From the NCBI RefSeq assembly GCF_002201535.1, contig NZ_NIWW01000003.1, positions 124,001 through 188,000 of the forward strand: a DNA stretch of 64,000 bases, in the 5' to 3' direction. The first letter of the stretch is position 1. The number at the start of each line of letters is the position of its first letter. Below, one piece after another: positions 27,166 to 35,555 of this stretch. The position numbers were made by a program, and so were the translations under genes. A model generated the notes under the pieces. It had not been told where the DNA came from, made no database searches, and was given only the letters and a program-made list of their open reading frames with translations. Origin of the DNA: Lacimicrobium sp. SS2-24. GTDB lineage: Bacteria; Pseudomonadota; Gammaproteobacteria; Enterobacterales; Alteromonadaceae.

Positions 27166-28062
27166 TCAGGGGACGGGTATTCCCCGCGCGGCTTCCAGTA
27201 ATGCAAACCAATGCTGTCGCTCTAAAGCGATGTCTGTTGCTGCCGCCTGCCGGGCAATCCGTTTTTTGTCGCCACTGCCTAAAATGGGCATTGCCTGACC
27301 CGGCAAGGCCAGTACAAACGCCAACAGGATCTGATCTAACTCCGCCTGATAATGGGACGCTATCTGTTTGGCTACCTCGCGTAATGCCTTGTACTGAAAG
27401 TCGTGAAAGACGCCGCCGCCTCCCAGACAAGACCAGGCCATCGGTCTGACCCGCTGTTGCTGCAGATAATCCAGTGTGCCATCAAACAGGTAATCCGTAT
27501 GAATAAGGCTGATTTCAAGCTGATTGGTCACCAAGGGGTAGTCCAGCCGCGACTGGAGCAAGGCGAACTGACTCGCGGTAAAATTCGACACACCAAAGTG
27601 ACGTACTTTTCCACTGGTACGTAACGCCTCAAAGGCACGGGCCACGTCATCTGCATCCATCAGTGGATCGGGTCGGTGCAATAACAACACGTCAATATAC
27701 TCTGTGCTGAGCTCTCTCAAAGAGCGCTCTGCCGCTTCAATAATATACCCGGCACTGCTGTTGTAATGCTTTTCACTCACCTGTGGCTGGCGTTCACAGG
27801 GAAAAAGAATGCCACATTTGGTCACCACCTCAATTCGCTCACGCAATTGCGGGGCCTGTTTGAGCATGCTTCCAAACAGGCCCTCTTCGGTAAAGCCACC
27901 ATAGACATCGGCATGATCGGTGGTGGTGATCCCTTGCTCCAGTCCCTGCTCAACAAAGGCCTGCAACTCAGAGGAGGTCATCTGCCATTCATGCAGACGC
28001 CAGTACCCCTGAATACAGCGGGAGAAACTTAATTCGTCTTTTACCAGTTCAACACGTTGCAT
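27166..28062 (-). CDS. Aldo/keto reductase
   Basis: A 298-residue AKR of the YdhF type. Catalytic residues are visible: Asp and Tyr in TDHADVYGG, Lys in VVTKCGI, His in VLLLHRPDP. C-terminal NADPH-binding SNFTASQF and LGSGDKKR follow. It probably reduces an aldehyde or ketone with NADPH; substrate unknown. It begins 14 bp after the NhaC-family transporter gene on the same strand, so it is likely co-transcribed with it and under the same MetJ-type operator. Confidence 0.88.
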   Translation of the reverse strand: MQRVELVKDELSFSRCIQGYWRLHEWQMTSSELQAFVEQGLEQGITTTDHADVYGGFTEEGLFGSMLKQAPQLRERIEVVTKCGILFPCERQPQVSEKHYNSSAGYIIEAAERSLRELSTEYIDVLLLHRPDPLMDADDVARAFEALRTSGKVRHFGVSNFTASQFALLQSRLDYPLVTNQLEISLIHTDYLFDGTLDYLQQQRVRPMAWSCLGGGGVFHDFQYKALREVAKQIASHYQAELDQILLAFVLALPGQAMPILGSGDKKRIARQAAATDIALERQHWFALLEAARGIPVP

Positions 28063-28076
28063 ACGCTTTCCTGTTG

Positions 28077-29402
28077 TTAAGAATGCAGTGTCTGGGGTCT
28101 AACCAGACGCCAGCCCACAAACGCCATGGCGACAAGGGCCAGTACATAGCAATAAAATACATAGGGTATCAGTGCCACAGGGGAAATCCCAAAACTGGCG
28201 CCTAACAGCAGCGCCTGGGCGCCATAAGGGATTAGCCCCTGCACGATACAGGAGAAAATATCCAGTAAACTGGCACTGCGCTGAGGAGGAATATTGCCGT
28301 GCTCGGCAAGTTGCCGTGCCGCTTCACCGCTAACAATAATCGAAACCGTATTATTCGCCACGCACAGATTGGTCAGGCTACTGAGCAAAGCGATGGCAAA
28401 ACTATGGCTGGCGGTATCGTCAGGAGATAACTTACGGGCCAGCGTCGTGATGCGACTGACCAAATATTCCAGCCCCCCCTGAAGACGCATCAGTTCTGAC
28501 AAGCCACCAATTAACAGCGAAAGGATAAAGATCTCCTGCATCTGTCCAAAGCCGCTGTAAATGTCCTGCCCCAGTCCACTGATATCATAGTCAGCCTGCC
28601 ACATTCCCATACCTGCACTGACAATAATGCCAGTGGTGAGCACCGCAAAGACATTGAGTCCTGCCACAGCCAGGCCGAGAATCAGCAGGTAAGGTAAGGC
28701 CAGCCAGGCATTGCCCTCGGTCAGCGGTAACGTCTGTATTATGGGCGTGAAGAAGCCGGTGATCACAAGCGTGATAATTGCGGCAGGCAAAGCCAGGCGG
28801 AGGTTTTCTACAAACTTTTCACGCATCTGGCACCCCTGGGTACGGGTTGCCGCAATGGTGGTATCAGATATGATTGACAGGTTATCACCGAAAATGGCGC
28901 CACTCATTAACACCCCAGCCATCAGGGCCGGTTCGATTCCCGTGGCGTCAGCCATGCCCAGTCCAATGGGTGCCATGGCTGCCAGCGTCCCCATTGACGT
29001 GCCCATTGCAGTGGACACAAAGGCCCCAAGAATAAACAACCCCGGTAACAGCAACTGTGCCGGTATAACGCTCAGCCCCAGTGCCACCGTAGCGTCGACC
29101 CCGCCTGTAATGCTGGCCACCGACGAGAATGCCCCCGCCATCAGATAAATCAGGCACATGGTAATGATATTAGGGTGACCCACACCGCGCACAAACCCTT
29201 CGATGGTCTGATTCAGCGACTCCCGTGACAGCCATACCGCCAGCAAAATAGCCGGTAATACCGCCACCGGCGCGGGCAACTGATAAAACGCATAATCGAC
29301 GTCCTGGCTCTGGTAATAGAAACCCGCTCCCAGAAAGAGCGCCAAAAAAATCAGCAGAGGCAATAAGGCATATTTGCCCCGGGAAAGGCTAGGATTTGAC
29401 AC
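28077..29402 (-). CDS. metT: NhaC-family transporter, probable methionine transporter MetT
   Basis: About 441 residues with 10-12 hydrophobic segments and the NhaC-family blocks MGTSMGTLAAMAPIGLGMAD, SGAIFGDNLSIISDTTIA and CVANNTVSIIVSG. The family includes Na+/H+ antiporters and MetT, proposed from regulon comparisons to import methionine. Here tandem MetJ-type boxes overlap the promoter, which favours MetT. The start is the GTG at 29402 (SNPSLSRGKYALLPLL), because an upstream in-frame Met at 29477 would lie before the promoter. Transport substrate is inferred. Confidence 0.75.
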   Translation of the reverse strand: MSNPSLSRGKYALLPLLIFLALFLGAGFYYQSQDVDYAFYQLPAPVAVLPAILLAVWLSRESLNQTIEGFVRGVGHPNIITMCLIYLMAGAFSSVASITGGVDATVALGLSVIPAQLLLPGLFILGAFVSTAMGTSMGTLAAMAPIGLGMADATGIEPALMAGVLMSGAIFGDNLSIISDTTIAATRTQGCQMREKFVENLRLALPAAIITLVITGFFTPIIQTLPLTEGNAWLALPYLLILGLAVAGLNVFAVLTTGIIVSAGMGMWQADYDISGLGQDIYSGFGQMQEIFILSLLIGGLSELMRLQGGLEYLVSRITTLARKLSPDDTASHSFAIALLSSLTNLCVANNTVSIIVSGEAARQLAEHGNIPPQRSASLLDIFSCIVQGLIPYGAQALLLGASFGISPVALIPYVFYCYVLALVAMAFVGWRLVRPQTLHS

Positions 29403-29415
29403 ATGATCACCAAAA

Positions 29416-29431
29416 AGACGTTTAGACGTCC
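29416..29431 (-). promoter_or_regulatory. Tandem MetJ-type boxes at metT
   Basis: Read on the minus strand: GGACGTCT followed at once by AAACGTCT, each one mismatch from the MetJ box AGACGTCT. They sit between the -10 and the GTG start, 14 bp before the latter. Confidence 0.7.
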
Positions 29432-29434
29432 AAA

Positions 29435-29463
29435 ATACTACCTGTAGCACCGTGACGGAACAA
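29435..29463 (-). promoter_or_regulatory. Sigma-70 promoter of metT
   Basis: On the minus strand, TTGTTC (29463-29458) and TAGTAT (29440-29435) are 17 bp apart, and the -10 lies directly upstream of the MetJ-type boxes. Its placement argues that translation starts at 29402, not 29477. Confidence 0.55.
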
Positions 29464-29618
29464 GTAATCTTTTCCACAGCATAGCGTCTGACGAAGGCAA
29501 AATTGCGGTAAGGACGTTCAGATAGTCTGCCTTTTGGGGAATACTCGGTGCAGCCTTTGTCAGTGTGCGGTACTGATACAAAGCATGCGGCACAAGCGGC
29601 GATGCTTCACCAATCGGA

Positions 29619-30794
29619 TCACAACCCTGCCGCTTCGCGCATCATCTTGTCTTTCACAAGGGGCATGCTGTCAACGGCGCTCAGCCCCACACCCCGCAAC
29701 AACTTTTTCACGGGGTGATGACCGGCAAACAGGCTTCTGAACCCCTGCATCGCCGCAATCATTCGCACCGCTTCGGCCTTGCGACTGCGTTCATAGGTAC
29801 GCAGTGCCCTATGATGACTCAGATCTTCTCCATTCTCAGCAAGGCTGAGCAACACCTCTGCCAGCATTTTACTGTCCTTCAACCCCAGGTTGGCCCCCTG
29901 CCCGGCCAGCGGATGAATACTATGGGCGGCATCGCCAGCCAGCACAACGCGATGCTTCAGCCACTGCCTGGCATAACGCATGACCAGCGGAAAAGCCATT
30001 CTGTCACTCTCCAGCTGGCAATGTCCCAATCTGGCGTCAAATGCCCGGTACAAGGAGCGGGTGAAGTGTTCCGCGTTTTGTTGCATCAGTGCCTGTGCAC
30101 AGGGCGTGTCCTGAGACCAGACAATAGAGCACAGGTGTGGATCCGCCATCGGCAAAAATGCCAGTGGGCCCTGTGGTGTAAAGACCTGTCTGGCACATTG
30201 CTGATGAGGCAACTCGGTGCGCACATTGGCAACGATGGCAGTTTGCTGATAATCAGCAAAACTCAGCGCCATGGCTGCCCGTTTTCTGATTGGTGAATGA
30301 ATACCGTCTGTTCCCACCACCAATTGCGCCTCAAACCGCTGCTGGTTGGCCAGCGTGACACCGGCCCGCCTGTCATCGGTGTAAAGCTCAACAATGGGCG
30401 AGCCCACTTCCAGTTGAACATTTGGGGCTTCCAGCAATCTTTCCCACAAGGTGTTGATCAGCAATTGGTTCTCAATAATATGACCGAGGTGAGTGTGGTT
30501 GAGGCTATGACGATCAAAGTTAATTCTGGCGAAACTGTCCTGCTCCCACACTTGCATATGGGTGTAGGGTTGAATCCGCTGTTCATCCAGCTTTTGCCAA
30601 ATCCCCAGCTGCCGCAGGAACCCCTCGCTGGCCTGGTTAATTGCGCTGACCCGCGTCTGCGGTGTGGAGGTCAGTGACATAAAAGGCAGCTTTTCGTCTA
30701 TCACAATCAGCTTTAATGGACTGTCAGCCAGGGCGGTGGCCAGTGTCAGCCCGGCCATTCCACCACCTACGATGATCAGGTCAGCACGCTGCAT
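29619..30794 (-). CDS. ubiI: Ubiquinone biosynthesis hydroxylase UbiI (VisC)
   Basis: A 391-residue FAD monooxygenase with the Rossmann start DLIIVGGGMAGLTLA, and GDAAHSIHPLAGQGANLGLKD near residue 285. TRVSAINQASEGFLRQLGIW, VWEQDSFARINFD and the tail MQGFRSLFAGHHPVKKLLR match UbiI/VisC, which hydroxylates C5 of the ubiquinone ring. The ATG at 30794 overlaps the ubiH stop by 14 bp; the frame continues upstream only within ubiH. Third gene of ygfB-pepP-ubiH-ubiI. Confidence 0.93.
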   Translation of the reverse strand: MQRADLIIVGGGMAGLTLATALADSPLKLIVIDEKLPFMSLTSTPQTRVSAINQASEGFLRQLGIWQKLDEQRIQPYTHMQVWEQDSFARINFDRHSLNHTHLGHIIENQLLINTLWERLLEAPNVQLEVGSPIVELYTDDRRAGVTLANQQRFEAQLVVGTDGIHSPIRKRAAMALSFADYQQTAIVANVRTELPHQQCARQVFTPQGPLAFLPMADPHLCSIVWSQDTPCAQALMQQNAEHFTRSLYRAFDARLGHCQLESDRMAFPLVMRYARQWLKHRVVLAGDAAHSIHPLAGQGANLGLKDSKMLAEVLLSLAENGEDLSHHRALRTYERSRKAEAVRMIAAMQGFRSLFAGHHPVKKLLRGVGLSAVDSMPLVKDKMMREAAGL

Positions 30795-31977
30795 CCTGCC
30801 CTCCATATCCCATAGCGGCGTTGGCAAAACGCTGGCGCAGAGGTGAAAAGGCCTCAAGCAACCCCAGCCCCAAATTGCGCCCACCTACCAGCGGCCAGTA
30901 GTCATTACTGAATAGCCTGACCAGCGCATCAGTACTATGAATGACCCGGTGTTGGTCCTGCCTGCGCCATTTTTGATAATGCTGCAACACCTTGATGTCT
31001 CCCACGTCACCGCGCGCGCGCCACTGCGCTAAAAGCAGCCCGCTAAGACACTCAGCGTCACGCAGACCCAGATTAAACCCTTGTCCGGCTATGGGATGAA
31101 GGGTATGAGCGGCATTGCCAATCACCACCGTGCGATGTCGGATCGCGTTATTGAGTGTGCACAGTTCAAGGGGGTAACTACTGCGCCGACTGAGTTCACA
31201 AAACCGTCCCGCTGAGTAGCCAAAGTGCTGCTGCAATTGGGCTAAGAAATGCTGCTTTGAGCAATCCATCAAGATCTGTGTGCGTGATGTTGTGACACTC
31301 CAGACCAAACCAAAGCCTTTTTCCTGATTGGGTAGCAGTGCCAGTGGCCCTTGCCGGGTGAAACGTTCATAGGCCACATTCTGATGAGGCCTGTCCACCT
31401 TCACATTCGCCACCACGGCCGACTGCGCATAATCTTCTACCCTGGCATGAAGTCCCAAAAGCGCAGCAGTGGCCGATTTGCCTCCCTCTGCCACCACCAG
31501 TAATGACCCATTGAGTTCACTGCCGGAATCTAGCGCCAAAGTCATACCGTCCTGGCGAGTCTTGACCGCGCTGATACTGTCCGGGCAAAACCAGTCGACC
31601 TTACCTGCCACGGCCTGATACAACATGGCCCCGAGCTCCTGTTGCGATATCACATAACCCAGTGCGTCGACCCGTTGCTGGTGATGGTCTAGCAGGCACT
31701 GTCCTATATGTCCCTGATCCGTGACTTTAATGCGTTTTATGGCTGTGCTGTGCTGCAATAAAGGCTCAGTCAGGCCAAGCTGCTGCAGGTATGCCGCTGA
31801 TTGATGAGACAAGGCAATCGAGCGGGCATCAAAACCAGGATGGCGCAGCCCGCTGGCCTGCTGGTCATAGGCTTTCGCCTCAACAACCGCCACTTTCATG
31901 CCATTGCCTGACAATGCCAGCGCCAGCAGGCAACCCACCGCGCCGCCACCGGCGATCATCACATCATATTTGGCCAC
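30781..31977 (-). CDS. ubiH: 2-octaprenyl-6-methoxyphenol hydroxylase UbiH
   Basis: A 398-residue FAD monooxygenase with DVMIAGGGAVGCLLALAL at the start, HPGFDARSIALS near residue 47 (diagnostic of UbiH), and GNAAHTLHPIAGQGFNLGLRD near residue 290. It hydroxylates C1 of the ubiquinone ring precursor. It follows pepP by 5 bp and overlaps ubiI. Confidence 0.95.
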   Translation of the reverse strand: MAKYDVMIAGGGAVGCLLALALSGNGMKVAVVEAKAYDQQASGLRHPGFDARSIALSHQSAAYLQQLGLTEPLLQHSTAIKRIKVTDQGHIGQCLLDHHQQRVDALGYVISQQELGAMLYQAVAGKVDWFCPDSISAVKTRQDGMTLALDSGSELNGSLLVVAEGGKSATAALLGLHARVEDYAQSAVVANVKVDRPHQNVAYERFTRQGPLALLPNQEKGFGLVWSVTTSRTQILMDCSKQHFLAQLQQHFGYSAGRFCELSRRSSYPLELCTLNNAIRHRTVVIGNAAHTLHPIAGQGFNLGLRDAECLSGLLLAQWRARGDVGDIKVLQHYQKWRRQDQHRVIHSTDALVRLFSNDYWPLVGGRNLGLGLLEAFSPLRQRFANAAMGYGGQDAAC

Positions 31978-31982
31978 GACGG

Positions 31983-33299
31983 TTAACGGCTCCCTGCCAT
32001 CAATGCTTCAATGGCCTGGATCTCCTTCGGCGCGGCGGCGGTCAGATTTTCATGTCCATCCACAGTAACCAAAAGGTTATCTTCAATACGAATACCCGTT
32101 GCCCTCCATTTTGGGTCGACATCGGCATCAGCAGGAATGTATATGCCCGGCTCTACCGTCAGTACCATACCCGGCTCCAATGGCCTGTCTTCACCTTCCA
32201 CTTTGTAATCACCCACATCATGCACATCCAGTCCCAGCCAGTGACCCAGGCCATGCATAAAATATTGTCGGTAGGTTTTTTCTGCCAGATTACCTTCCAG
32301 GCTACCGCTGAGTATTCCCAAATCCAGCAAGCCGCGGGTAATCACGACCACAGCCGCTTCTGTGGCTCTGACCAGGGTACTGCCGGGTTTAATTTCTTCA
32401 AAAGCGGCCAGTTGGGCATCCAGTACCAGTTGATACAACTGGGCCTGAGCCTCACTAAAGCGACCGTTGACAGGAAATGTACGGGTAATGTCTGCTGCAT
32501 AGCCCATCAACTCTGCACCGGCGTCAATCAGAATCAGATCCCCGTCTTTGAGAGGGCTCTGGTTTTCGGTGTAATGCAAAATACAGCCATTATCTCCGCT
32601 GCCCACTATGGTGCCATAAGCCGGGTGCCTGGCTCCCTGCAAAGCAAATTCGTGGTGTAGTTCGGCCTCCAGCTGATATTCGTAACGCCCGGGGCGGGCA
32701 AAACACATGGCTCTTTTGTGCGCATCCGTGGAAATGTCCGCGGCACGGCGCATCAGACTCACTTCGGCAGAAGACTTTATCAACCGCATTTCATGCAGAT
32801 GTTCACGGATATCAATCAGGGTACCCGGTGGACGCTGTCCCTTTTTACCGGCCTGACGCTGTTGTTCAAGGCAGGCGAACACCAGCGCATCGATATGCTC
32901 GTAGCTGCCCTGGGCGAAATACAGTTGCCGGCATCCGGCCAGATACTCAGGTAGCTGTTCTGGTAATTGTTGCAGAGGAAAACTGTGATCAACGCCAACT
33001 TGCTCTTTCGCCTTTGCAGGCCCGGTTCTTCGGCCATGCCATATCTCAGCGGCAGGATCCTTTGCCAGACAGAACAATACAGAGGTCGTTTTTCCCTGAC
33101 GTTTTAACAACAACAGCACGGCATCTGGCTCATGAAAACCGGTCAGGTAATAAAAGTCACTGTCCTGTCGAAAGGGATAATGGGTATCCCGGCTGCGGGT
33201 GACTTCGCGAGCCGCCGGGATCAGGCACAGAGAATCATCTTGCAGGTACTCAGCCAGTCTTTGTCGCCGGCTCTGGTATTCACAGCGCTCTATCATCAT
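31983..33299 (-). CDS. pepP: Xaa-Pro aminopeptidase PepP
   Basis: A 438-residue M24B metallopeptidase. The metal-binding set is visible: DAGAELMGYAADITRTFP (two Asp), HGLGHWLGLDVHDVG (His), EPGMVLTVEPGIYI (Glu) and GIRIEDNLLVT (Glu). It removes N-terminal residues before proline. The start is one of two adjacent ATGs (33299, 33296) just after the ygfB stop; the frame runs 144 bp further up within ygfB and was not used. Confidence 0.95.
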   Translation of the reverse strand: MMIERCEYQSRRQRLAEYLQDDSLCLIPAAREVTRSRDTHYPFRQDSDFYYLTGFHEPDAVLLLLKRQGKTTSVLFCLAKDPAAEIWHGRRTGPAKAKEQVGVDHSFPLQQLPEQLPEYLAGCRQLYFAQGSYEHIDALVFACLEQQRQAGKKGQRPPGTLIDIREHLHEMRLIKSSAEVSLMRRAADISTDAHKRAMCFARPGRYEYQLEAELHHEFALQGARHPAYGTIVGSGDNGCILHYTENQSPLKDGDLILIDAGAELMGYAADITRTFPVNGRFSEAQAQLYQLVLDAQLAAFEEIKPGSTLVRATEAAVVVITRGLLDLGILSGSLEGNLAEKTYRQYFMHGLGHWLGLDVHDVGDYKVEGEDRPLEPGMVLTVEPGIYIPADADVDPKWRATGIRIEDNLLVTVDGHENLTAAAPKEIQAIEALMAGSR

Positions 33300-33300
33300 A

Positions 33301-33870
33301 TCAGTGTAAGGTCTTTGAGGGTGTCGCTGCGCGACTGGCAGAACGCCCCTGTTCGTTAAAGCACAACATGGCCGATACACGCACATATTCCATGACTTCA
33401 AAGAGTGCCTGTTCTGAATCTTCGCCCTCCGACATTTTTTCATCCATCCGGCTGATCTCCGAAAAGTCTTCCAATGCCTCTTTGACGTCCTCAGAGCAGC
33501 CCGTCAGGTCATTCTGGTGCAGGCCAAAACCAAGCAGGAAGCCCTGCACCCATTTAACCAGCGCCATACCACGGTCATTAATCGGTGCGGCATCATCAGG
33601 CAGGCAAAGAATCAGGGTGAAGTCCGCCGCCATGAGTTGCTCTTTAGTTTGCTGATGTAACTGGCTCACTTGTTGTTTAATCTCATCAGGCAGTTTCTCA
33701 CCCTGATTGATAAAGTCCGCCAGTGCCTCCAGCCATTCGTCACTTTGCACTGACATACCGCCAGCCAGCATCCCCGTGAGGATACCCTGAATCTCTGCTG
33801 CATCACTGCTGATAGCAGCCTGTTGCAGTGCACTACTAAGTTGTTCAAATAATTTACTGATGTCGGCCAA
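33301..33870 (-). CDS. ygfB: YgfB / UPF0149 family protein
   Basis: A 189-residue acidic helical protein with the family blocks LLAGGMSV, WVQGFLLGFGL and EYVRVSAMLCF. YgfB is linked to ampicillin-resistance regulation in Pseudomonas, but its molecular role is not settled. It heads ygfB-pepP-ubiH-ubiI, a conserved gammaproteobacterial order. In E. coli the divergent neighbours are zapA and ssrS; here only ssrS is present. Confidence 0.88.
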   Translation of the reverse strand: MADISKLFEQLSSALQQAAISSDAAEIQGILTGMLAGGMSVQSDEWLEALADFINQGEKLPDEIKQQVSQLHQQTKEQLMAADFTLILCLPDDAAPINDRGMALVKWVQGFLLGFGLHQNDLTGCSEDVKEALEDFSEISRMDEKMSEGEDSEQALFEVMEYVRVSAMLCFNEQGRSASRAATPSKTLH

Positions 33871-34158
33871 AACGCGGTTACTCGTAAGCAGGGAATGCGC
33901 CTATGGTACCCCCATCGCCAGCCAACCTCAAAGGCTTATGCGAGGGACAAATCACAAGCGAGAAAAACATCACCGACAGATTGCACTGGTTTTCACATCC
34001 CGGACATGCGTATAATGATCTCAGCGCTTTGAGATACTCAGAAGCTGCAGACAAAAACCACAATAAGGCCATTCGGCCTGCAGGCTGACTGACACAGTCA
34101 CTATCTCACTACGATACAATACCAGTCACTGGCTTTACCGGTGTCTGACAGAGTCAAT
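33871..34158 (+). other. ygfB-ssrS intergenic region
   Basis: This 288-bp gap would be where zapA lies in E. coli, but no frame here encodes a ZapA-like protein. It contains a TATAAT (34012-34017) and a TACAAT (34115-34120), either of which could be a -10 for the 6S RNA, neither with a good -35. A short GGCC-ATTC-GGCC hairpin lies near 34070. Confidence 0.5.
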
Positions 34159-34341
34159 GTCTCCTGGGATGTACGCCAGTTCAGTAATGTCCCTGGCCGA
34201 TGCTAATCTCCAAGGGGGTTGAATTACATTGCTATTGCGCAAGCTCGGCATGTACCGAGAAGCCTGAGGCGATGATGAAGCCCCCGCCCTGAACTTTTCG
34301 GTTCTAGGGCTCAATCTGAGCAGCGGCATTTTGGGAGACAC
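34159..34341 (+). ncRNA. ssrS: 6S RNA
   Basis: About 183 nt. The ends pair in a long closing stem: TGTCTCCTGGGATG at 34159 with CATTTTGGGAGACA ending at 34340. The 5' half has GTCCCTGGCCGATG, matching the E. coli 6S GTCCCCTGAGCCGAT bubble region. The 3' half has GCTCGGCATGTACCGAGAAGCC, matching the conserved GCTCGG..GTCCGAGAAGCC, and CCCTGAACTTTTCGGTTCTAGGG-like hairpin, then GCGGCATTTTGGGAGA. 6S RNA binds the sigma-70 holoenzyme and represses it in stationary phase. Ends are estimates from the stem. Confidence 0.92.
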
Positions 34342-34390
34342 CCTTTTTCTTAACGGCCCCTGTTGAGGACCTGAGGATGGGGGATGCGGT

Positions 34391-35506
34391 TCAGAGCCGG
34401 TCTTGCTCCTGCTTATGCCCATCCTTTGCCATTTTATGCACGTATTTGACGAACAAGTCACTCAAAAAGCGTTCAGAATCAAAACCCAGACGCTTCGCCA
34501 CATCTGACACCCTGACATTGCTGCGCATCAATATCCTCTTGGCGTATTCGAGCCGATAGTGATAAACAAAGGCGCGGAAGTTGCGTTTTAACAGACTCCT
34601 GGATGCCACTGCCAGCACTGTAGGATCAACATCGGCAAGCCGGGCAAAGTCTTTTAATCTCAGTCCAATACGTTTGTAGGCTTTATGCTTGAGCATGGCT
34701 TGCTCTGCCCGGGTCAGCGCTTCGCGCAATGTCGATTCGTCATAATCAGGCGCGTGCAATTTGTTATAGTCCAGTGGTGAAGGGGCATAGCGGCGCTTTT
34801 CCATCAGTACCAGGGTAAGTACCACAAACAACAGGTAGTAACACCCCTGCAACACTATCAGCCAGTGTTGCAATGGCAGTAAGTCCAGTGCCACCAACAG
34901 GGTAATCACCGCGCCACAAAACGCCAGCGTCACCAGACTGGCGAAGGCTTTAAAGCCCGCCGAAAAGCGGTACAGGTGGGTATCGACCACTTGATCACTC
35001 AGTCCCATGGTATATTCGCGGATGCGACTCTCCACGTTGAATGCCTGCCATAACATGGCCAGCTGACACAACAGCATATAGCCGTACAACACACCATGTT
35101 GGGTTACCTCGCCAATTGCCCCCTGTTCCAGTAACGCCGATTTGTAGTCTGCAGAAAACCACCAGAAAGGAATGGATGCCAGCACGGCCACCGCACCTGG
35201 CACCAGTAACATGTTTACGGCAATCTTCTTCATATCAAGCACTAAGCGGGTAATAGCCAGGCACAGCAACGAGGTAATCAGCGCCGGTAAAGGGTAAAAC
35301 AGCATCACTAAAAAGTGCCAGCCTGGTCCCAGTTCAAAGGCCCTTAACGCGTTTTCCGTAAGCATTAAGGGGCACAGCATCACTGCAATCAACAACTCCC
35401 GGCGATGAGGAAGGCCATCGAATCGCGCCCATATCAGCATCACGGGAATGAACCCGATTGCCAGTGCAATGAGTATCGCGGTCTGATAAAAGGTCATGTT
35501 GGCCAT
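34391..35506 (-). CDS. Membrane-bound AraC-type transcriptional regulator
   Basis: A 371-residue protein with about seven N-terminal membrane segments (residues 6-240) and a C-terminal AraC-type helix-turn-helix domain (about 265-365: RLKDFARLADVDPTVLAVASRSLLKRNFRAFVY, YAKRILMRSNVRVSDVAKRLGFDSERFLS). It would sense at the inner membrane and regulate DNA from there. It lies just downstream of the 6S gene on the opposite strand and upstream of the ygiF homologue. Target and signal unknown. Confidence 0.85.
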   Translation of the reverse strand: MANMTFYQTAILIALAIGFIPVMLIWARFDGLPHRRELLIAVMLCPLMLTENALRAFELGPGWHFLVMLFYPLPALITSLLCLAITRLVLDMKKIAVNMLLVPGAVAVLASIPFWWFSADYKSALLEQGAIGEVTQHGVLYGYMLLCQLAMLWQAFNVESRIREYTMGLSDQVVDTHLYRFSAGFKAFASLVTLAFCGAVITLLVALDLLPLQHWLIVLQGCYYLLFVVLTLVLMEKRRYAPSPLDYNKLHAPDYDESTLREALTRAEQAMLKHKAYKRIGLRLKDFARLADVDPTVLAVASRSLLKRNFRAFVYHYRLEYAKRILMRSNVRVSDVAKRLGFDSERFLSDLFVKYVHKMAKDGHKQEQDRL

Positions 35507-35555
35507 GGGCCGGTCCTGCTCTGCTGCGCCACTGCTTGCTAAGAGTTAAGTCCCA

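Noticed and set aside
28923-28940. GGTTCGATTCCCG, identical to a tRNA T-loop
   Set aside because: It lies inside the conserved metT coding region, and no acceptor, D or anticodon stem can be built around it.
33903-34088. Possible zapA between ygfB and ssrS
   Set aside because: The only frames here lack the ZapA sequence pattern, and a ZapA gene would be longer.
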